Of a stretch of 62,553 bases of DNA, positions 26,570 through 37,700 are shown piece by piece (positions within the stretch are counted from its first letter, which is position 1; every line of letters begins with the position of its first letter). Under the pieces are notes generated by a model. That model saw only the letters and a list, made by a program, of their open reading frames with translations. It was not told the origin of the DNA and did not search any database. Origin of the DNA: an uncultured Lewinella sp. (lineage in GTDB: Bacteria; Bacteroidota; Bacteroidia; Chitinophagales; Saprospiraceae); NCBI GenBank assembly GCA_937873655.1, contig CALMYQ010000218.1, forward strand, positions 1 through 62,553, written 5' to 3'. Both the position numbers and the translations under genes were made by a program.

Positions 26570-29398
26570 ATGACCAACCAATTTTACAACCCGAGGAACG
26601 TCCTTGCGGCGTACTGGGCGAGCGCGGTCGAACACTACCTGCGCCTTGAAAACCCAAACCTTACTATCAGTGAAATCCGGAGCCTGCCCATGATGCAGGC
26701 CGTTTACACCCAACTGAGGGCCATCACATCCGGACAAAAGCTGGATAAACCTCCGGCAGGGGCGCCTCCTCTCGACAACCTGGCCTTTTTGTCCCAGCAT
26801 TTTCTGATCTTAGCCAGTGCGGCCACGGCATTTCACTACATCGACGAGGAGGATTACGATACCTTTATCGCATTTGCCGACAGCTACAACGAGAATGCCC
26901 AAATTGCAAATTTCAGTACGAGCGACCTGGCCGGGTTTGCCCTTTGCCTGATCATCTGGCTGGGTATGACCGGCCACCTGAATTCGACCGAACAAAAAGG
27001 GCTGAATATGCTGCTGGATTGGGTTGAGGAAGAATTTGGTGTCTCCCAAACGGCGATCGATACGATCCGCGGATACGTCAACCGGATCGCTTCCCGGCAC
27101 TTCTCCCTGCAATACAGGAACTGCAGCAGCAGCCAGTATTCCGGGTACGGGGCCCTGAACTGGACCATGAACAACGACGCTCAGGTCATTATGCTGGGCG
27201 ATTGGGGTACCGGCATGGACGATGCCAAGGCCTTCCTTAAAGCCATCTGGAAAAAGGCCTACCTGGACAACCCTTCCAAGCAGATCGTTTTCATCCACCT
27301 GGGCGATATTTACTATTGCGGTTTGCCCAAGGAATGCAACGAGTATTTTTTCAAGATCTTCGCCGCGGTTTCAGTAGAATTGATGTCAGAGCTTCCCGGC
27401 GACAGCGGTTACGATGCCAACCACCCATTTGTTAACAACCCGCCCATCTTCACCATTCCCGGCAACCACGAATATTATTCCGACGGTTACGGCTACTTCG
27501 AACTGCTGGATACGCTCCACATGAACTGGAACGGCGGGGATAGCAGCAAACGCCAACTCTGCAGCTTCTTCTGCCTTCGCACCCATGACAACAGGTGGCA
27601 GTTCCTGGGAATGGATACCGGGCAGGCGGACCACAACGCGCTGTCCGACGCCTTGCGCGGATTGAGCGACGAACTCGGATTGAGCGCCTACGTCCAGGAT
27701 TATGAAGATCGGAAAAACAGCCTGCCCAGCTGGATACCCGATTGGGTGACCAACTGGCCCGACAAGATCGTACAGATCTACTATAATGTGGTCGGCCCCT
27801 TTGCGCCAACCCTCGTGTCCAGCGAGAAATCCTGGCTTTTGAACCGGATGGATGAATTTTCAGGGCTCACGATCATGTGCTCCCACCACCAGTTGTTCTC
27901 CCAGGAGGCCACGATTAATTACGCCAGTCCGCAATACCTGAATGTGCCGCTGAAAAAAGACTTCGGCTCTTATTTCAAAAACCAGATCGCCGCCTGGTAC
28001 TGGGGCCATGAACATACCTATGCCATGTACCGCGACGGCGTCCAGGGGTTGAACAAAGGGCGGTTGCTCGGCAGCAGCGCTTATGAAGCTACCAACGAAA
28101 AGGATACGCCCTACGCCAACAACTATCCGATGATCCCGGCCAATTCCAATATGTTTCACAACAGCGCCATTGGAAAAAACAGCGACGGAATTTACAATCA
28201 CGCAGCCGCCATTTTTTACCTCGACAGCAGTTCGCACGATATTACCGTGAAATATTACCAATTCCCGGCCTGGAGTCAGTTGCAGTCGGCGCCGTCCAAC
28301 CCGCAATTGACCCTGATGACCTCGGAGGTGATCTCCCACAGCACCTCCGATTTTGTCAGCCTGGAGCCCTCCTGGATCGGCAATGACCCGGTTTCCTCCG
28401 GTGACGTGACCACCGATAACTCGCCCACGGTTGCGGCATTTAACAACCAGGTATATATGGCTTATCAGGATGACAACGGCACCCTTTCCTGGTGTAAGGC
28501 CGACGTGAGCAATTACAGGCCTGCTTCCAACAGCGATAAGATACCCTGGGACCCGCAGGAGCAGATAACCGTTAAGGTCGGTAACCTGAATATGCACTTC
28601 AGCACCAGCCACAGCCCCGCCTCGCTGATAGCAAACGGGATATGGTATGTATTCTACGTGGACAGTAACAAATACATCAGCCTGCTCACTTGTGATCTGT
28701 CCTCAAATACCTGGACCAATGTCGGCGAAATCCAGTACAGCTCTTCACCCATAAAAACGGAAACAGCTTTCAGCGTCTGTTTTTATGAAGGCCTGATCTA
28801 TGTCGTTTACCTGGATGATGACAAGAATAAGGACGACAGCCGCAATGTGAAACTGATGACCTACGACCCGCTTCAGGGCGGCTCGGGGAATGAAGGGCTG
28901 AATTACGGCAAGGTGAAGGATACCAGCAACAATACCTATACGGCGACGAGCATAGCCGTTGCAGGCCGCAGCGATTCGCCGGGCGGAACCGACAATTATA
29001 TCCTGATGGTGCTGACGGATACCAGCGGCAACCTCAAATGGGCGGTCTCTTCCGACCCCACCGGCCAGTTTACCTACAAAGGCAAAGTCACCACCCACAA
29101 GACGGGGAGCCATACGGACGATCTGACCACTTCGGCAGGCGTGTCGCTGACCTATTTCAGGAATACGATCTTCATGGTGAGGGTCGATTCCAACCAGAAG
29201 CTCAAAACGGTAGTTTACCAGGCATCGGACCAGACCTGGTACGGCGACCTGGAGGTGGATGTACATGCCAACGATTCGACCAAATCGCCGGAGGTGGCCC
29301 AAAGCTCCCACTATCCGTCGCTGGCCAACCTGCAAGGGGCGGTTTTCCTCCTGTACCGCGGCAACAGCAGTTCGAATATTTATTGGTGCTATTGTTAA
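26570..29398 (+). CDS. Metallophosphoesterase with C-terminal propeller-like repeats
   Basis: A 942-residue protein with no signal peptide. Residues 1-200 are helical and unrecognised. Residues about 205-500 are a calcineurin-like phosphoesterase with every metal motif in order: GDWGTG (about 210), HLGDIYY, PGNHEYY, SHHQLFS and GHEHTY (about 478). From about 615 to the end, six repeats of 50-60 residues with the pattern (P/T)xxAxFNNxVYMAYxDxxGxLxW suggest a six-bladed beta-propeller of the lectin or sialidase type. Its substrate is unknown. The AT-rich stretch before the ATG probably holds its promoter, and a strong terminator follows 10 bases after the stop. The combination of a leaderless phosphoesterase and a lectin-like propeller is unusual. 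Confidence 0.88.
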   Translation: MTNQFYNPRNVLAAYWASAVEHYLRLENPNLTISEIRSLPMMQAVYTQLRAITSGQKLDKPPAGAPPLDNLAFLSQHFLILASAATAFHYIDEEDYDTFIAFADSYNENAQIANFSTSDLAGFALCLIIWLGMTGHLNSTEQKGLNMLLDWVEEEFGVSQTAIDTIRGYVNRIASRHFSLQYRNCSSSQYSGYGALNWTMNNDAQVIMLGDWGTGMDDAKAFLKAIWKKAYLDNPSKQIVFIHLGDIYYCGLPKECNEYFFKIFAAVSVELMSELPGDSGYDANHPFVNNPPIFTIPGNHEYYSDGYGYFELLDTLHMNWNGGDSSKRQLCSFFCLRTHDNRWQFLGMDTGQADHNALSDALRGLSDELGLSAYVQDYEDRKNSLPSWIPDWVTNWPDKIVQIYYNVVGPFAPTLVSSEKSWLLNRMDEFSGLTIMCSHHQLFSQEATINYASPQYLNVPLKKDFGSYFKNQIAAWYWGHEHTYAMYRDGVQGLNKGRLLGSSAYEATNEKDTPYANNYPMIPANSNMFHNSAIGKNSDGIYNHAAAIFYLDSSSHDITVKYYQFPAWSQLQSAPSNPQLTLMTSEVISHSTSDFVSLEPSWIGNDPVSSGDVTTDNSPTVAAFNNQVYMAYQDDNGTLSWCKADVSNYRPASNSDKIPWDPQEQITVKVGNLNMHFSTSHSPASLIANGIWYVFYVDSNKYISLLTCDLSSNTWTNVGEIQYSSSPIKTETAFSVCFYEGLIYVVYLDDDKNKDDSRNVKLMTYDPLQGGSGNEGLNYGKVKDTSNNTYTATSIAVAGRSDSPGGTDNYILMVLTDTSGNLKWAVSSDPTGQFTYKGKVTTHKTGSHTDDLTTSAGVSLTYFRNTIFMVRVDSNQKLKTVVYQASDQTWYGDLEVDVHANDSTKSPEVAQSSHYPSLANLQGAVFLLYRGNSSSNIYWCYC

Positions 29399-29407
29399 GA
29401 TACCGGT

Positions 29408-29450
29408 GATCCTGCCCGCTGCTCAATTTCTAAGAGGGGCAGGATCTTTT
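29408..29450 (+). terminator. Rho-independent terminator
   Basis: A perfect 10-bp stem GATCCTGCCC / GGGCAGGATC (29408-29417 and 29437-29446) is followed by TTTT. It lies between the convergent phosphoesterase and VCBS genes and serves the plus-strand gene. Confidence 0.85.
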
Positions 29451-29509
29451 CCTAATTATCCGGAAACCCGGGCAGGAAGATTTTAGGTGTTTTGCTGCAG
29501 GATTTGCAG

Positions 29510-32500
29510 CTAAAAATTCAGATTGACCCGTTTAAAAGCTAACGCATCCGCATCGTTCCTCGCCACAAGAATGATCGGCCCGTTCGCCGTCTGAAAGGTT
29601 GCCGCATCGCGGACTTCGCCTTTTACGAACAGCCCGGAACCGGCAGGCCTGAGGCAGGTGAATCCGCCATTACCGTCGCCCCGCAGGAAAACGCCCCGGC
29701 TGGAATCATGCCGGCCGACCTCCGGTTTGAGGCCGTAAAAATTGCCGCCCAGCCAGATGTCCGTCAGGTTGTCTCCGTCCAGATCCTGCGCAATGATGCC
29801 GAATGTGGGAGCTACCTGAGCCTCCAGCGGCAGCGCTTCCAGCCGGAAACCGGAGCCGTCGTTCCACAATACCGAGGTTTGCAGCCAGTTGGCTGTATAC
29901 GCAATAGCGCCCTGGCGTTGGGCAGGGTCGAACATGGTCTCGTAGGTCAGGTGGGCGTAATCCTCAAATTTCAGCGCCTTTTTCTTCAGGAACGGCAACT
30001 GCTGTGTCATGTCCATCTTTCCGGCAAACGGCCAGGGTTGGTCGTCGTTGGGCGGATACCAGTTGAGGATAAGTTCGGATTTTCCGTTGTTGTCAAAATC
30101 CTTTACCGCCATGGTGACCGGCCGCTCCTTCGACGCCTTCAGCTTGGTATTCAACCCCCAGTTGCCGAGTACGAAATCGAGGTCGCCGTCGCCGTCCAGG
30201 TCTGCGGGTTCCAGGCAGGTCCACCAGCCGTAATAGGGCTGCGCCGTCTGTTTTTTGGAAAAAACGAACCGGCCGAAGTCGTTCTCGAAATGCAGGACCG
30301 GCAGCCAGTCCCCGATCACGATCAGGTCCTGATCACCGTCGTTGTCGGTATCTGTGAAACAGGCATCGGTCACCATACCGCAATTGCCGAGTTCCTGCCG
30401 CGTGACATCCACCCACCGGCCCCCGCCTTCGTTGAGGAGCAGGAAACTGCGCGGCATCAGGCCGTAATTGCCGGGTACCGCGCGGCCGCCGATGAACAGG
30501 TCCAGGTCTCCGTCCAGATCGATATCGCCGGGTACGATGCAGGAAACCATGCCGGCTGCGGGCGGCGTTTTCCCTTCAACGGCTTTGAACCGGCCGCTCC
30601 CGTCATTGTCGTAGTACCGCAACCGGAAATTGGCGAATCCGCGCTGCATCTCGTTACCGCCTGCGCCCAGCAAAAGGTCGTTGTCTCCGTCGCCGTCTGC
30701 GTCGAAGATCAGGCCGCAAGTGGTTTCAAGCGCCTGGTCTGCCTCGGGTTGCCAGCCGGTGACCTCCTGCCAGGTTCCGTTTTGCTGGATGAACATCTTG
30801 TCCGGATCGCCCGCCGCGCCGGTCAGTACAAAGTCTTCTTTCCCATCTCCGTTCAGGTCCCCTTTGATGATTTTCGGGCTCTCCGTTGAGAGCATCCGCG
30901 GGAGCAATATCTCGTAGTTGAAGTCATTGAACCGGTTTTCCTGATGCCGGATATTGCCGCGAAGAAGCTCCGCTGTGGCATCCCGGTAGAACGGGTCGCG
31001 GGAAACGGGCGGAGCTGAAAAAGGCCGGTCCGCATCCGACTGCCGCAGGTCAAGGGTTTGGTCCGCGCTGATGTGCTCCAGGGTTTGCATTTTCTTATCC
31101 GGCCAGATCACCTCCAGGCGGTCGATCTCTGCATTGTCGGGCAAGCCGAAGAGCAACCCGGGTTCAACGCTGCTCTCGAACCCGCGCTGCGGAAAATGCT
31201 GCAGGGCCTGCACCCGGTCGCCCTGCCGGATCTCTACCTTTGCACCCACGCCGAAGGGATTTTTCCCGTTGCCTTGCAGCCGGATCTTCAGGTAATGGCG
31301 GCCGGCCTTTTTATCGGTTTCATTCCGGTAGACAAAACAGGGCATGTTCACATTGTTGACCACGAGGTCCAGATCGCCGTCGCCGTCCAGGTCGCCGTAG
31401 GCCGCGCCGTTGGAGAATCCCGGTTCGCCCAGGCCGAGTTCGCGGGCCATGTTTTTGAACTGCGGGATCGGCGAATTACCCGCCTGGTGCACAAACCCGT
31501 AATTGGACAAAGGGTTGGAAGGCAGGAAAGCGGCAAAATCCCGCCAGTCGAATTTTCCTTTTTCGGTCACAATCTTTTTGACCTCGTCTTTGTCATTGAT
31601 GAAATTGGTGAAATCCAGGTACATGATCTCTTTGTAGAGCGCGTTGGAAACGAAAATATCCTTCCAGCCGTCGTTGTCGAAGTCGAAAATGAGGGCGCCC
31701 CAGCTCCAGTCGGTGGCCGATACGCCGGCCAGGTTGGACAATTCCTGGAAGCTGGCCTCTCCGTCGTTGAGCTGGAGGCAGTTCTGGAGGATCTGATAGT
31801 GATAGTCGGCCCTGTATTTGTAATCTTCCAGGTGAAAGGGGTCGAAGACGGCGGTGGCTTTGAGGCGGTAATTGTCGGCCGGCAGCATATCGGTGGTGAA
31901 TACGTCAAACGCGCCGTCGTTGTTCAGGTCGGCGATGTCAGCCCCCATGCTGGAAACGGAGCAGAGGCTGATGCGGCTGGTCAGTTCTTCGGAGAAGACC
32001 GTGCCTTTTCCGTCGACGGGGCCGCGGTTGAGGTAGAGGTAATCCCGCTCCCAGAAGTCGTTGCTGATGTAAATATCGGGCCGCATATCCCCGTTAAGGT
32101 CGCTGACGGAAACACCCAGGCCAAATCCGATGGGACTGTTGTAAATGCCGGCCTGTTCGGTTACATCGGTAAATGGGACGGCCGCTCCGGGTTCGGCGTT
32201 TTCCGGGCTATCGTTTCTGAACAGCTTGTCGCCGCCGAGCGGATCCTTTTCTTCGCGCGTGCGGTTAAAGGCGTCGATGCGTTCTGGGTCCTTGTAGGAA
32301 TTGTTGAGGATGTAGCAGTCCAGGTCGCCGTCGAGGTCGTAGTCAAAAAAGGAAGCGTGGGTTGTGAAGCCCGGGTCGTTGAGGCGGTAAGCCGCCGCCT
32401 GCTCGGTAAAGGCAATTTCGGCGGCATTTCCGCTGTTGATGAAGAGTTCGTTTTCCTTGTCGTCGCCGGCGATATCGCCCGAATTGCAGACGTAGATATC

Positions 32501-32899
32501 TAGCCAGCCGTCGCCGTTGACGTCCGCCATGGCCACGCCGGTGCTCCAGCCGCCTTTACCGGCTACTCCGGCCTTTTGGGTAATGTCCTCAAACTTCCAG
32601 TCGCCCCTGTTCAGGTAGAGTTTGTTAGGCCCCATATTGGCGGTCAGGTAGAGGTCGGGCATGCCATCGTTGTTGATATCCCCGATGGCTACGCCGCCGC
32701 CGTTATAGAAGTTGCGGTAGGTCAGCACATTGAACTGTTCGCCGTCCGTTACCTGGTTGACGAAGTCGATGCCGGTTTGGTCGGCCGGCATATTGGTGAA
32801 CAAAGCGCCGCCGTCCGGAACAAGGTCGGGATGGACGGTAGTGGAGGTGCAGGCGGTTGCCAGGCAGAACACGAAGGGCAGGTAGGCGTACTTCGGCAT
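29510..32899 (-). CDS. CRTAC1-like lipoprotein with VCBS/FG-GAP repeats and ASPIC/UnbV domain
   Basis: An 1129-residue lipoprotein. The ATG at 32899 gives a signal peptide with lipobox (FCLATAC); the longer frame from 32965 would bury it. Calcium-loop repeats are everywhere (DINNDGMPDLYL, DVNGDGWLDIYV, DLDGDGDLDLVV), as in seven-bladed FG-GAP propellers. An ASPIC/UnbV domain lies in the middle (about 545-615, GVGAKVEIRQGD, then LEVIWPDKKMQTLE). It is the last gene of the second SusC/SusD unit and probably sits at the outer surface. Such proteins are routinely linked to SusCD pairs in Bacteroidota, but their biochemical role is not established. Confidence 0.9.
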   Translation of the reverse strand: MPKYAYLPFVFCLATACTSTTVHPDLVPDGGALFTNMPADQTGIDFVNQVTDGEQFNVLTYRNFYNGGGVAIGDINNDGMPDLYLTANMGPNKLYLNRGDWKFEDITQKAGVAGKGGWSTGVAMADVNGDGWLDIYVCNSGDIAGDDKENELFINSGNAAEIAFTEQAAAYRLNDPGFTTHASFFDYDLDGDLDCYILNNSYKDPERIDAFNRTREEKDPLGGDKLFRNDSPENAEPGAAVPFTDVTEQAGIYNSPIGFGLGVSVSDLNGDMRPDIYISNDFWERDYLYLNRGPVDGKGTVFSEELTSRISLCSVSSMGADIADLNNDGAFDVFTTDMLPADNYRLKATAVFDPFHLEDYKYRADYHYQILQNCLQLNDGEASFQELSNLAGVSATDWSWGALIFDFDNDGWKDIFVSNALYKEIMYLDFTNFINDKDEVKKIVTEKGKFDWRDFAAFLPSNPLSNYGFVHQAGNSPIPQFKNMARELGLGEPGFSNGAAYGDLDGDGDLDLVVNNVNMPCFVYRNETDKKAGRHYLKIRLQGNGKNPFGVGAKVEIRQGDRVQALQHFPQRGFESSVEPGLLFGLPDNAEIDRLEVIWPDKKMQTLEHISADQTLDLRQSDADRPFSAPPVSRDPFYRDATAELLRGNIRHQENRFNDFNYEILLPRMLSTESPKIIKGDLNGDGKEDFVLTGAAGDPDKMFIQQNGTWQEVTGWQPEADQALETTCGLIFDADGDGDNDLLLGAGGNEMQRGFANFRLRYYDNDGSGRFKAVEGKTPPAAGMVSCIVPGDIDLDGDLDLFIGGRAVPGNYGLMPRSFLLLNEGGGRWVDVTRQELGNCGMVTDACFTDTDNDGDQDLIVIGDWLPVLHFENDFGRFVFSKKQTAQPYYGWWTCLEPADLDGDGDLDFVLGNWGLNTKLKASKERPVTMAVKDFDNNGKSELILNWYPPNDDQPWPFAGKMDMTQQLPFLKKKALKFEDYAHLTYETMFDPAQRQGAIAYTANWLQTSVLWNDGSGFRLEALPLEAQVAPTFGIIAQDLDGDNLTDIWLGGNFYGLKPEVGRHDSSRGVFLRGDGNGGFTCLRPAGSGLFVKGEVRDAATFQTANGPIILVARNDADALAFKRVNLNF

Positions 32900-33001
32900 T
32901 ATGTTGGTTGTTTCGTCCGGATAAAAGGCGCAAGAGGCAGTTTTAAGGCTGCCTCTTGCGGACATTTACACTCACTTGGTAATACAACTCAAAACAAGTC
33001 T

Positions 33002-34690
33002 TTAATATCCGGGATTTTGTTTCAACTGCGGAACGCCGTCCACCTTGCTCAGCTGGATCTGCACGGTCGGCAGCGGGTAGAGCCAGTGCCGGTCTTCAAA
33101 TCCGCCGGAATCTTCCAGGTAGGTGCGCTTGGTCTTCTCCACAGCAAGATACTCATTGTTGATGTAATCTTTGGCGATACCCCAGCGGCGAAGGTCAAAA
33201 AACCGGTGACCTTCCAATGCCAGCTCCAGTTTGCGCTCAAACCGGACTGCTTCACGCGCGGCGGTCTGGTTGGTCCAGGCGGAGTTGTATGTTCCGACAT
33301 CGTATTTGGCATAGGTTATGCCGGGGTCCTTGATGTTGTCATCGGCGTCCCCGTCAGGTCCTTGCGCACAACCTGCGGCCCGTTGGCGGATCATGTTGAC
33401 CAGTTCGCGTGCCCTTTCCAGGTTACCGAGTTCGACCTCGCATTCCGCCAGCATCAACAGCACGTCCGCATACCGGATGATGGGGATGTTGATGGTACTG
33501 AGTTGCTGGTTGCTCCAGCTGCTGGCCGCGTTTTCTCCCGGGTCATGGATGAATTTCTTGGCGCTGTAAGGCCCGGCCCAGGCGCGGGCCCGGATCCATT
33601 CGGGGCCGTGAGTCCCGTAGGTGAGGAAGGGCACCCCGTCGCGGCCTACGGTCCAGTCGACACGCGGGTCCATCACATCGGCCGCTGTCGCATCCAGATC
33701 GTTGTAGGTTTCAGGCATCGGCAGGCCCCCGGCGTCCACCTTGTGGGCGTTCACCAGGTTTTGAGAGGGCTGGTGGAACCCGCAACAGGAGAAGGTGCCG
33801 CCGCCGTTGGGAAAGTTGAGCCGGTCGGCAAAGTTGCCGTTCTGCCCTTCCGTAGTGCCGTCGTTTACGGATGCCTGGATGGAGAAGATCATCTCCGATC
33901 CGTTTTCCATTTCCTGGGTGAATACGTCGTGGTAGCAGGGCAGCAAGGCGTATTTGCCGCTGCTCACAACCGCGTCGAACTGCTCTTTGGCTTTCGCATA
34001 TTCGCCGTTGTACAGGAAAACCTTGCCGAGATAGGCCTGGGCGGCGCCTTTGGTAGCGCGGCCGACTGCGACCTGGGTGACGGGCAGGTTATTGATGGCA
34101 AACTGGAAATCCTCCTCGATCCTGGGTATGATGTCCTCCGAGTTGGGCTTGCGGAAATCCTCATCGGCCTCTGTGTAATACGGAATGTTCTTCCACAATT
34201 TCCAGCCGTCGAAATGGAAGTGGGCCCTCAGGAATCGGGCTTCAGCCTCTATGCGCTCCTGCTCGGTAATGTTTTCGGTTTTTTTCATCAGCTTGATGGT
34301 CGCATTCGAACGGGCGATGCCTTCGTAGAGGGCCTGGAACTTGACGTTGAGGTAATTGTTCCCCGGCGCCCATTGGAACAGCTCGATCAGTTGCACTTCA
34401 AGCTGGTCGCCCGGCTCGGATCCTTTGTAGGCTTCGTCAGACGGGACGCTGCCCCAGATCCAGTTGCTGCCGGCGCCGCCCCAGGGCGGGTTGAAGGTAC
34501 CCCAATCGTCATTCCACCCATCCAGCATGGAATAGGCGGAGATCAGGGCAGCTTCCACGCCTTGCTGATTCCCCAGCGTGCCCTCGTCAAGCGACCCTTG
34601 CGGCGGGGCATTCAGGAAATCTTCCGAGCAGGCGAAGAACAGGGCTCCGCTGAATGCGATCAGAAGCAGGCTATAGGTTATTTTTTTCAT
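33002..34690 (-). CDS. SusD/RagB family nutrient-binding lipoprotein
   Basis: A 562-residue lipoprotein. The lipobox is ALFFAC (Cys about 21), and the mature start SEDFLNAPPQGSLDEG is classic. The N-terminal TPR region and the C-terminal SusD domain are present (RYADVLLMLAECEVELGN, then RFFDLRRWGIAKDYIN and LYPLPTVQIQLSKVDG near the end). It forms the substrate-binding lid on the SusC encoded just upstream (42 bases away). Together with the CRTAC1-like protein it makes a three-gene unit. The substrate is unknown; the upstream xylulokinase-like fusion hints at a pentose-containing glycan. Confidence 0.94.
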   Translation of the reverse strand: MKKITYSLLLIAFSGALFFACSEDFLNAPPQGSLDEGTLGNQQGVEAALISAYSMLDGWNDDWGTFNPPWGGAGSNWIWGSVPSDEAYKGSEPGDQLEVQLIELFQWAPGNNYLNVKFQALYEGIARSNATIKLMKKTENITEQERIEAEARFLRAHFHFDGWKLWKNIPYYTEADEDFRKPNSEDIIPRIEEDFQFAINNLPVTQVAVGRATKGAAQAYLGKVFLYNGEYAKAKEQFDAVVSSGKYALLPCYHDVFTQEMENGSEMIFSIQASVNDGTTEGQNGNFADRLNFPNGGGTFSCCGFHQPSQNLVNAHKVDAGGLPMPETYNDLDATAADVMDPRVDWTVGRDGVPFLTYGTHGPEWIRARAWAGPYSAKKFIHDPGENAASSWSNQQLSTINIPIIRYADVLLMLAECEVELGNLERARELVNMIRQRAAGCAQGPDGDADDNIKDPGITYAKYDVGTYNSAWTNQTAAREAVRFERKLELALEGHRFFDLRRWGIAKDYINNEYLAVEKTKRTYLEDSGGFEDRHWLYPLPTVQIQLSKVDGVPQLKQNPGY

Positions 34691-34732
34691 ACCAAAATGA
34701 ATTTAAAGTTGATGTTTGGTCGGCAGGTTCAA

Positions 34733-37700
34733 TTAAAAACCCGCATTGACACCCAGCATGAAAATCTTGTTCGCCGGGTAGTTGCCGAAGTCGTACCCCG
34801 TCCACAAATCGCCGTTCAGGCCGTTTTGCGGGCTGAAGTTGGACGGCGCGGGGTCGATCCCTGAGTATCCGGTGATGGTGAACAGGTTTTGCGCCTGAAC
34901 GTAAATGCGCAGGTTGCTGAACACCTTGCCCAACACGCCCGCCGGCAGGGTATACCCGATCTGAAGCGTTTTCAGCCGCAGGTAGGACGCGTCCTCCACA
35001 TAGAAGGAGCTGGGCTGCTGGCTGTACGTGTCGTCAATGTCGAGCATCGGCAGGGTGCCGTTCGGGTTGGCAGGGCTGAAGGAGTTGGTCAACACTTCCT
35101 GGCGGACATTGGAATTGAACAGGCCGAAAATGTCGAAGACCTTGTTGTAATTGAAAATCTGACCGCCGACCGAAGAGAAGAAGAAGACGGAAACGTCAAA
35201 GTTTTTGTAATTGAACCCGAGATTCAGGCCTGCCGTGAAATCCGGATGCGGATTGCCGATCACACCTTTGTCTGCGTCATCGATCTTGCCGTCAGGTATG
35301 CCGGTCAGCTCGCCGTTGTCGTCAAATCCGTCGATGTCCTTGAACCGGATGCGGCCCACGTCGGCGCCGTCCTGGGTGGCGTGGTTGTCCACTTCTGCCT
35401 GCGACCTGAAGATGCCGTCGGCGGTATAGCCGTAGAAGGAGGAAATGGAATAACCGATCTGGTTGATGTTGACCAGGCCGATCCGGGAGTCAAACCCGGA
35501 GGGGAAGAAGGAAGTCGAACTTCCGTCGATGTCAATCACCTCATTGCGGTAGGAAGAGAAGGTAATGCCGACGTCATAGCCGAAGTCGCCGCTGATCTTA
35601 TTCCGGTAATCCAGCCCCAGGTCGATCCCCTTGTTTTCCATTTTGGCGATGTTGACGTAAGCGGGCGCAGCCGTGCCGGCCGTACCGGGCAGCGCAGCGG
35701 GGAACAGCAGGCCGTCCACTTTGCGCTTGTAGATATCGGCGACAAAATTGACCTTTCCTTCGTACAGCGACAGGTCAAGGCCGGCGTTGGTGGAGATGTT
35801 CTCCTCCCATTTCGTAGCCGAATTGCCGCGGTTGGTCAGGGCATAACCTGTTGCCAGTGAGGTCTGGGCGCCGTTGATGTCGTAGAATGTGGATCCGGTG
35901 CCGCCGCCGAACCGGTCGTAGGCGTTGCCGCCCGGGACGCTCTGGTTGCCGGTGATGCCCCAGCCGAAGCGCAGTTTCAGGTCGCTGAGCCAGCTGTTGC
36001 CTTCCAGGAAAGGCTCTTTGCTAACGCGCCACCCGAGGCTGAAAGCCGGGAAGGTGCCGTATTTCTCATCCCCGAAATTGGAGGAACCGTCCCGCCGGAT
36101 GGTCGCGCTGACCAGGTATTTGTCCTGATAGGCGTAATCCAGCTTGGCGAAAGCGGAGGCCAGACCGTAATTTGAGCCGTTGCTGAACACGTTTCTGGAG
36201 CCTGGGTCGGCCAGGCCCGTATTCAGGTACCATCCGTTGATATTGGTGCTGAAGTAGCCGTTCAGCCCGCCGCCGATGCTCCGGTATTTGCCTTTGATGG
36301 CTTCATATCCGACCAACAATTGGAGGTTGTGCGCCCCGCCGAAAGTCTTATTGAGCGTCAGGGTGTTGGTCCAGGTCCAGGTCAGGCCGTTGCTCCAGTT
36401 CTCACTCCAGCCGTTGGAGGACGAAAATTCGCGGTTTTCCCAGGTAGGGTAGCTGAAGCCGCCGGTGTAATTGCTGTAAAAATCGGTGCCGAAGCTGGTG
36501 CGGGCTTTGAGTCCGTCGAAGATTTCGAGTTCGGCAAACGCATTACCCAGTACCCGGTAAAAGGTACCCTGGTTTTCTTTGCCGGCATTGAGCCTGCTCA
36601 CCGGATTGCTGCCGTTGCTCATCCCCTGGGCCTTGTCGCCTGCGTAATTCCCCTGGATGTCAAAAACAGGCGTCAGGGGGTTCATCAGGGTGACCCAGGT
36701 CATGACTCCCTGCTCGTCCTGGTTGCCGCCGCCTACCCGGTCTTGTCCGACCGAATTGGAGCGGGTGAGGGCTACATTTTCTCCGAAAATGAACCGGCCG
36801 GCCTTGAACTCGGTATTGGCCCGAAGGGAAATGCGTTTGAAATAGTTGGTGATCATGGTGCCGTTCTGGTCCAGATAACTGGTAGAGAAGTAATACTTCC
36901 CATGGTCGTTGCCGCCGGCGATGCCGATGTTGTGCTCTGTGACAGCGGCCGGCCTGAACACCTCATCGAACCAGTTGGTGCCGTTCGGATTGGCTTTCAT
37001 GATGATGTTATCCGGGTAGGAATAAGCGCTTTCGTCGACATTGCTGACACCGGCCGGATACGAATAAACCGGCAGTTTGCCCTTGCCGGTGCCGTAAGGG
37101 TTGGCGGCATCCACGACGGCGCCTGCATTCTCGTGCTTGGCCCAGACGTAAGCGGAATAATCGAGCGGATCCTTGATCATGTAATCCATGTTGCTGATGG
37201 GCGTTTGTATCCCGGCATAGGCATCGTAGGTTACCCGCGTTTTTCCGGATTTGCCCTTTTTGGTCGTTACAATGATGACGCCGTTGTTGGCGCGGGCGCC
37301 GTAGATGGACGCGGCTGAGGCGTCTTTCAGCACCTGGATGCTCTCGATATCGTTTGGATTGAAGCCCGTGCTGTACGCATCCTGGACGGGCACGCCGTCG
37401 ATAATGTAGAGGGGGTCGTTGTTCTGAAAAGAACTGATCCCCCTGATCCGCACGGTGGTACCCTCACCCGGTTCGCCGGAGGAAGAAATGGATACGCCAG
37501 ATGCGCGGCCCTCCAGTTTTTGCGTAAAGCTGGTAGCCGAGACCTTGTTCAGGTCTTCGGAACTGACCACGGCCACGGCGCCGGTGATATCCCGTTTGCG
37601 CTGCGAGGAATAACCCGTAACGACGATCTCGCTGAGGATCTCGGCGTTGGGGTCCATGGCCACGTCAATGGAGGAGCTGTTGCCGACAACGACCGACCGG

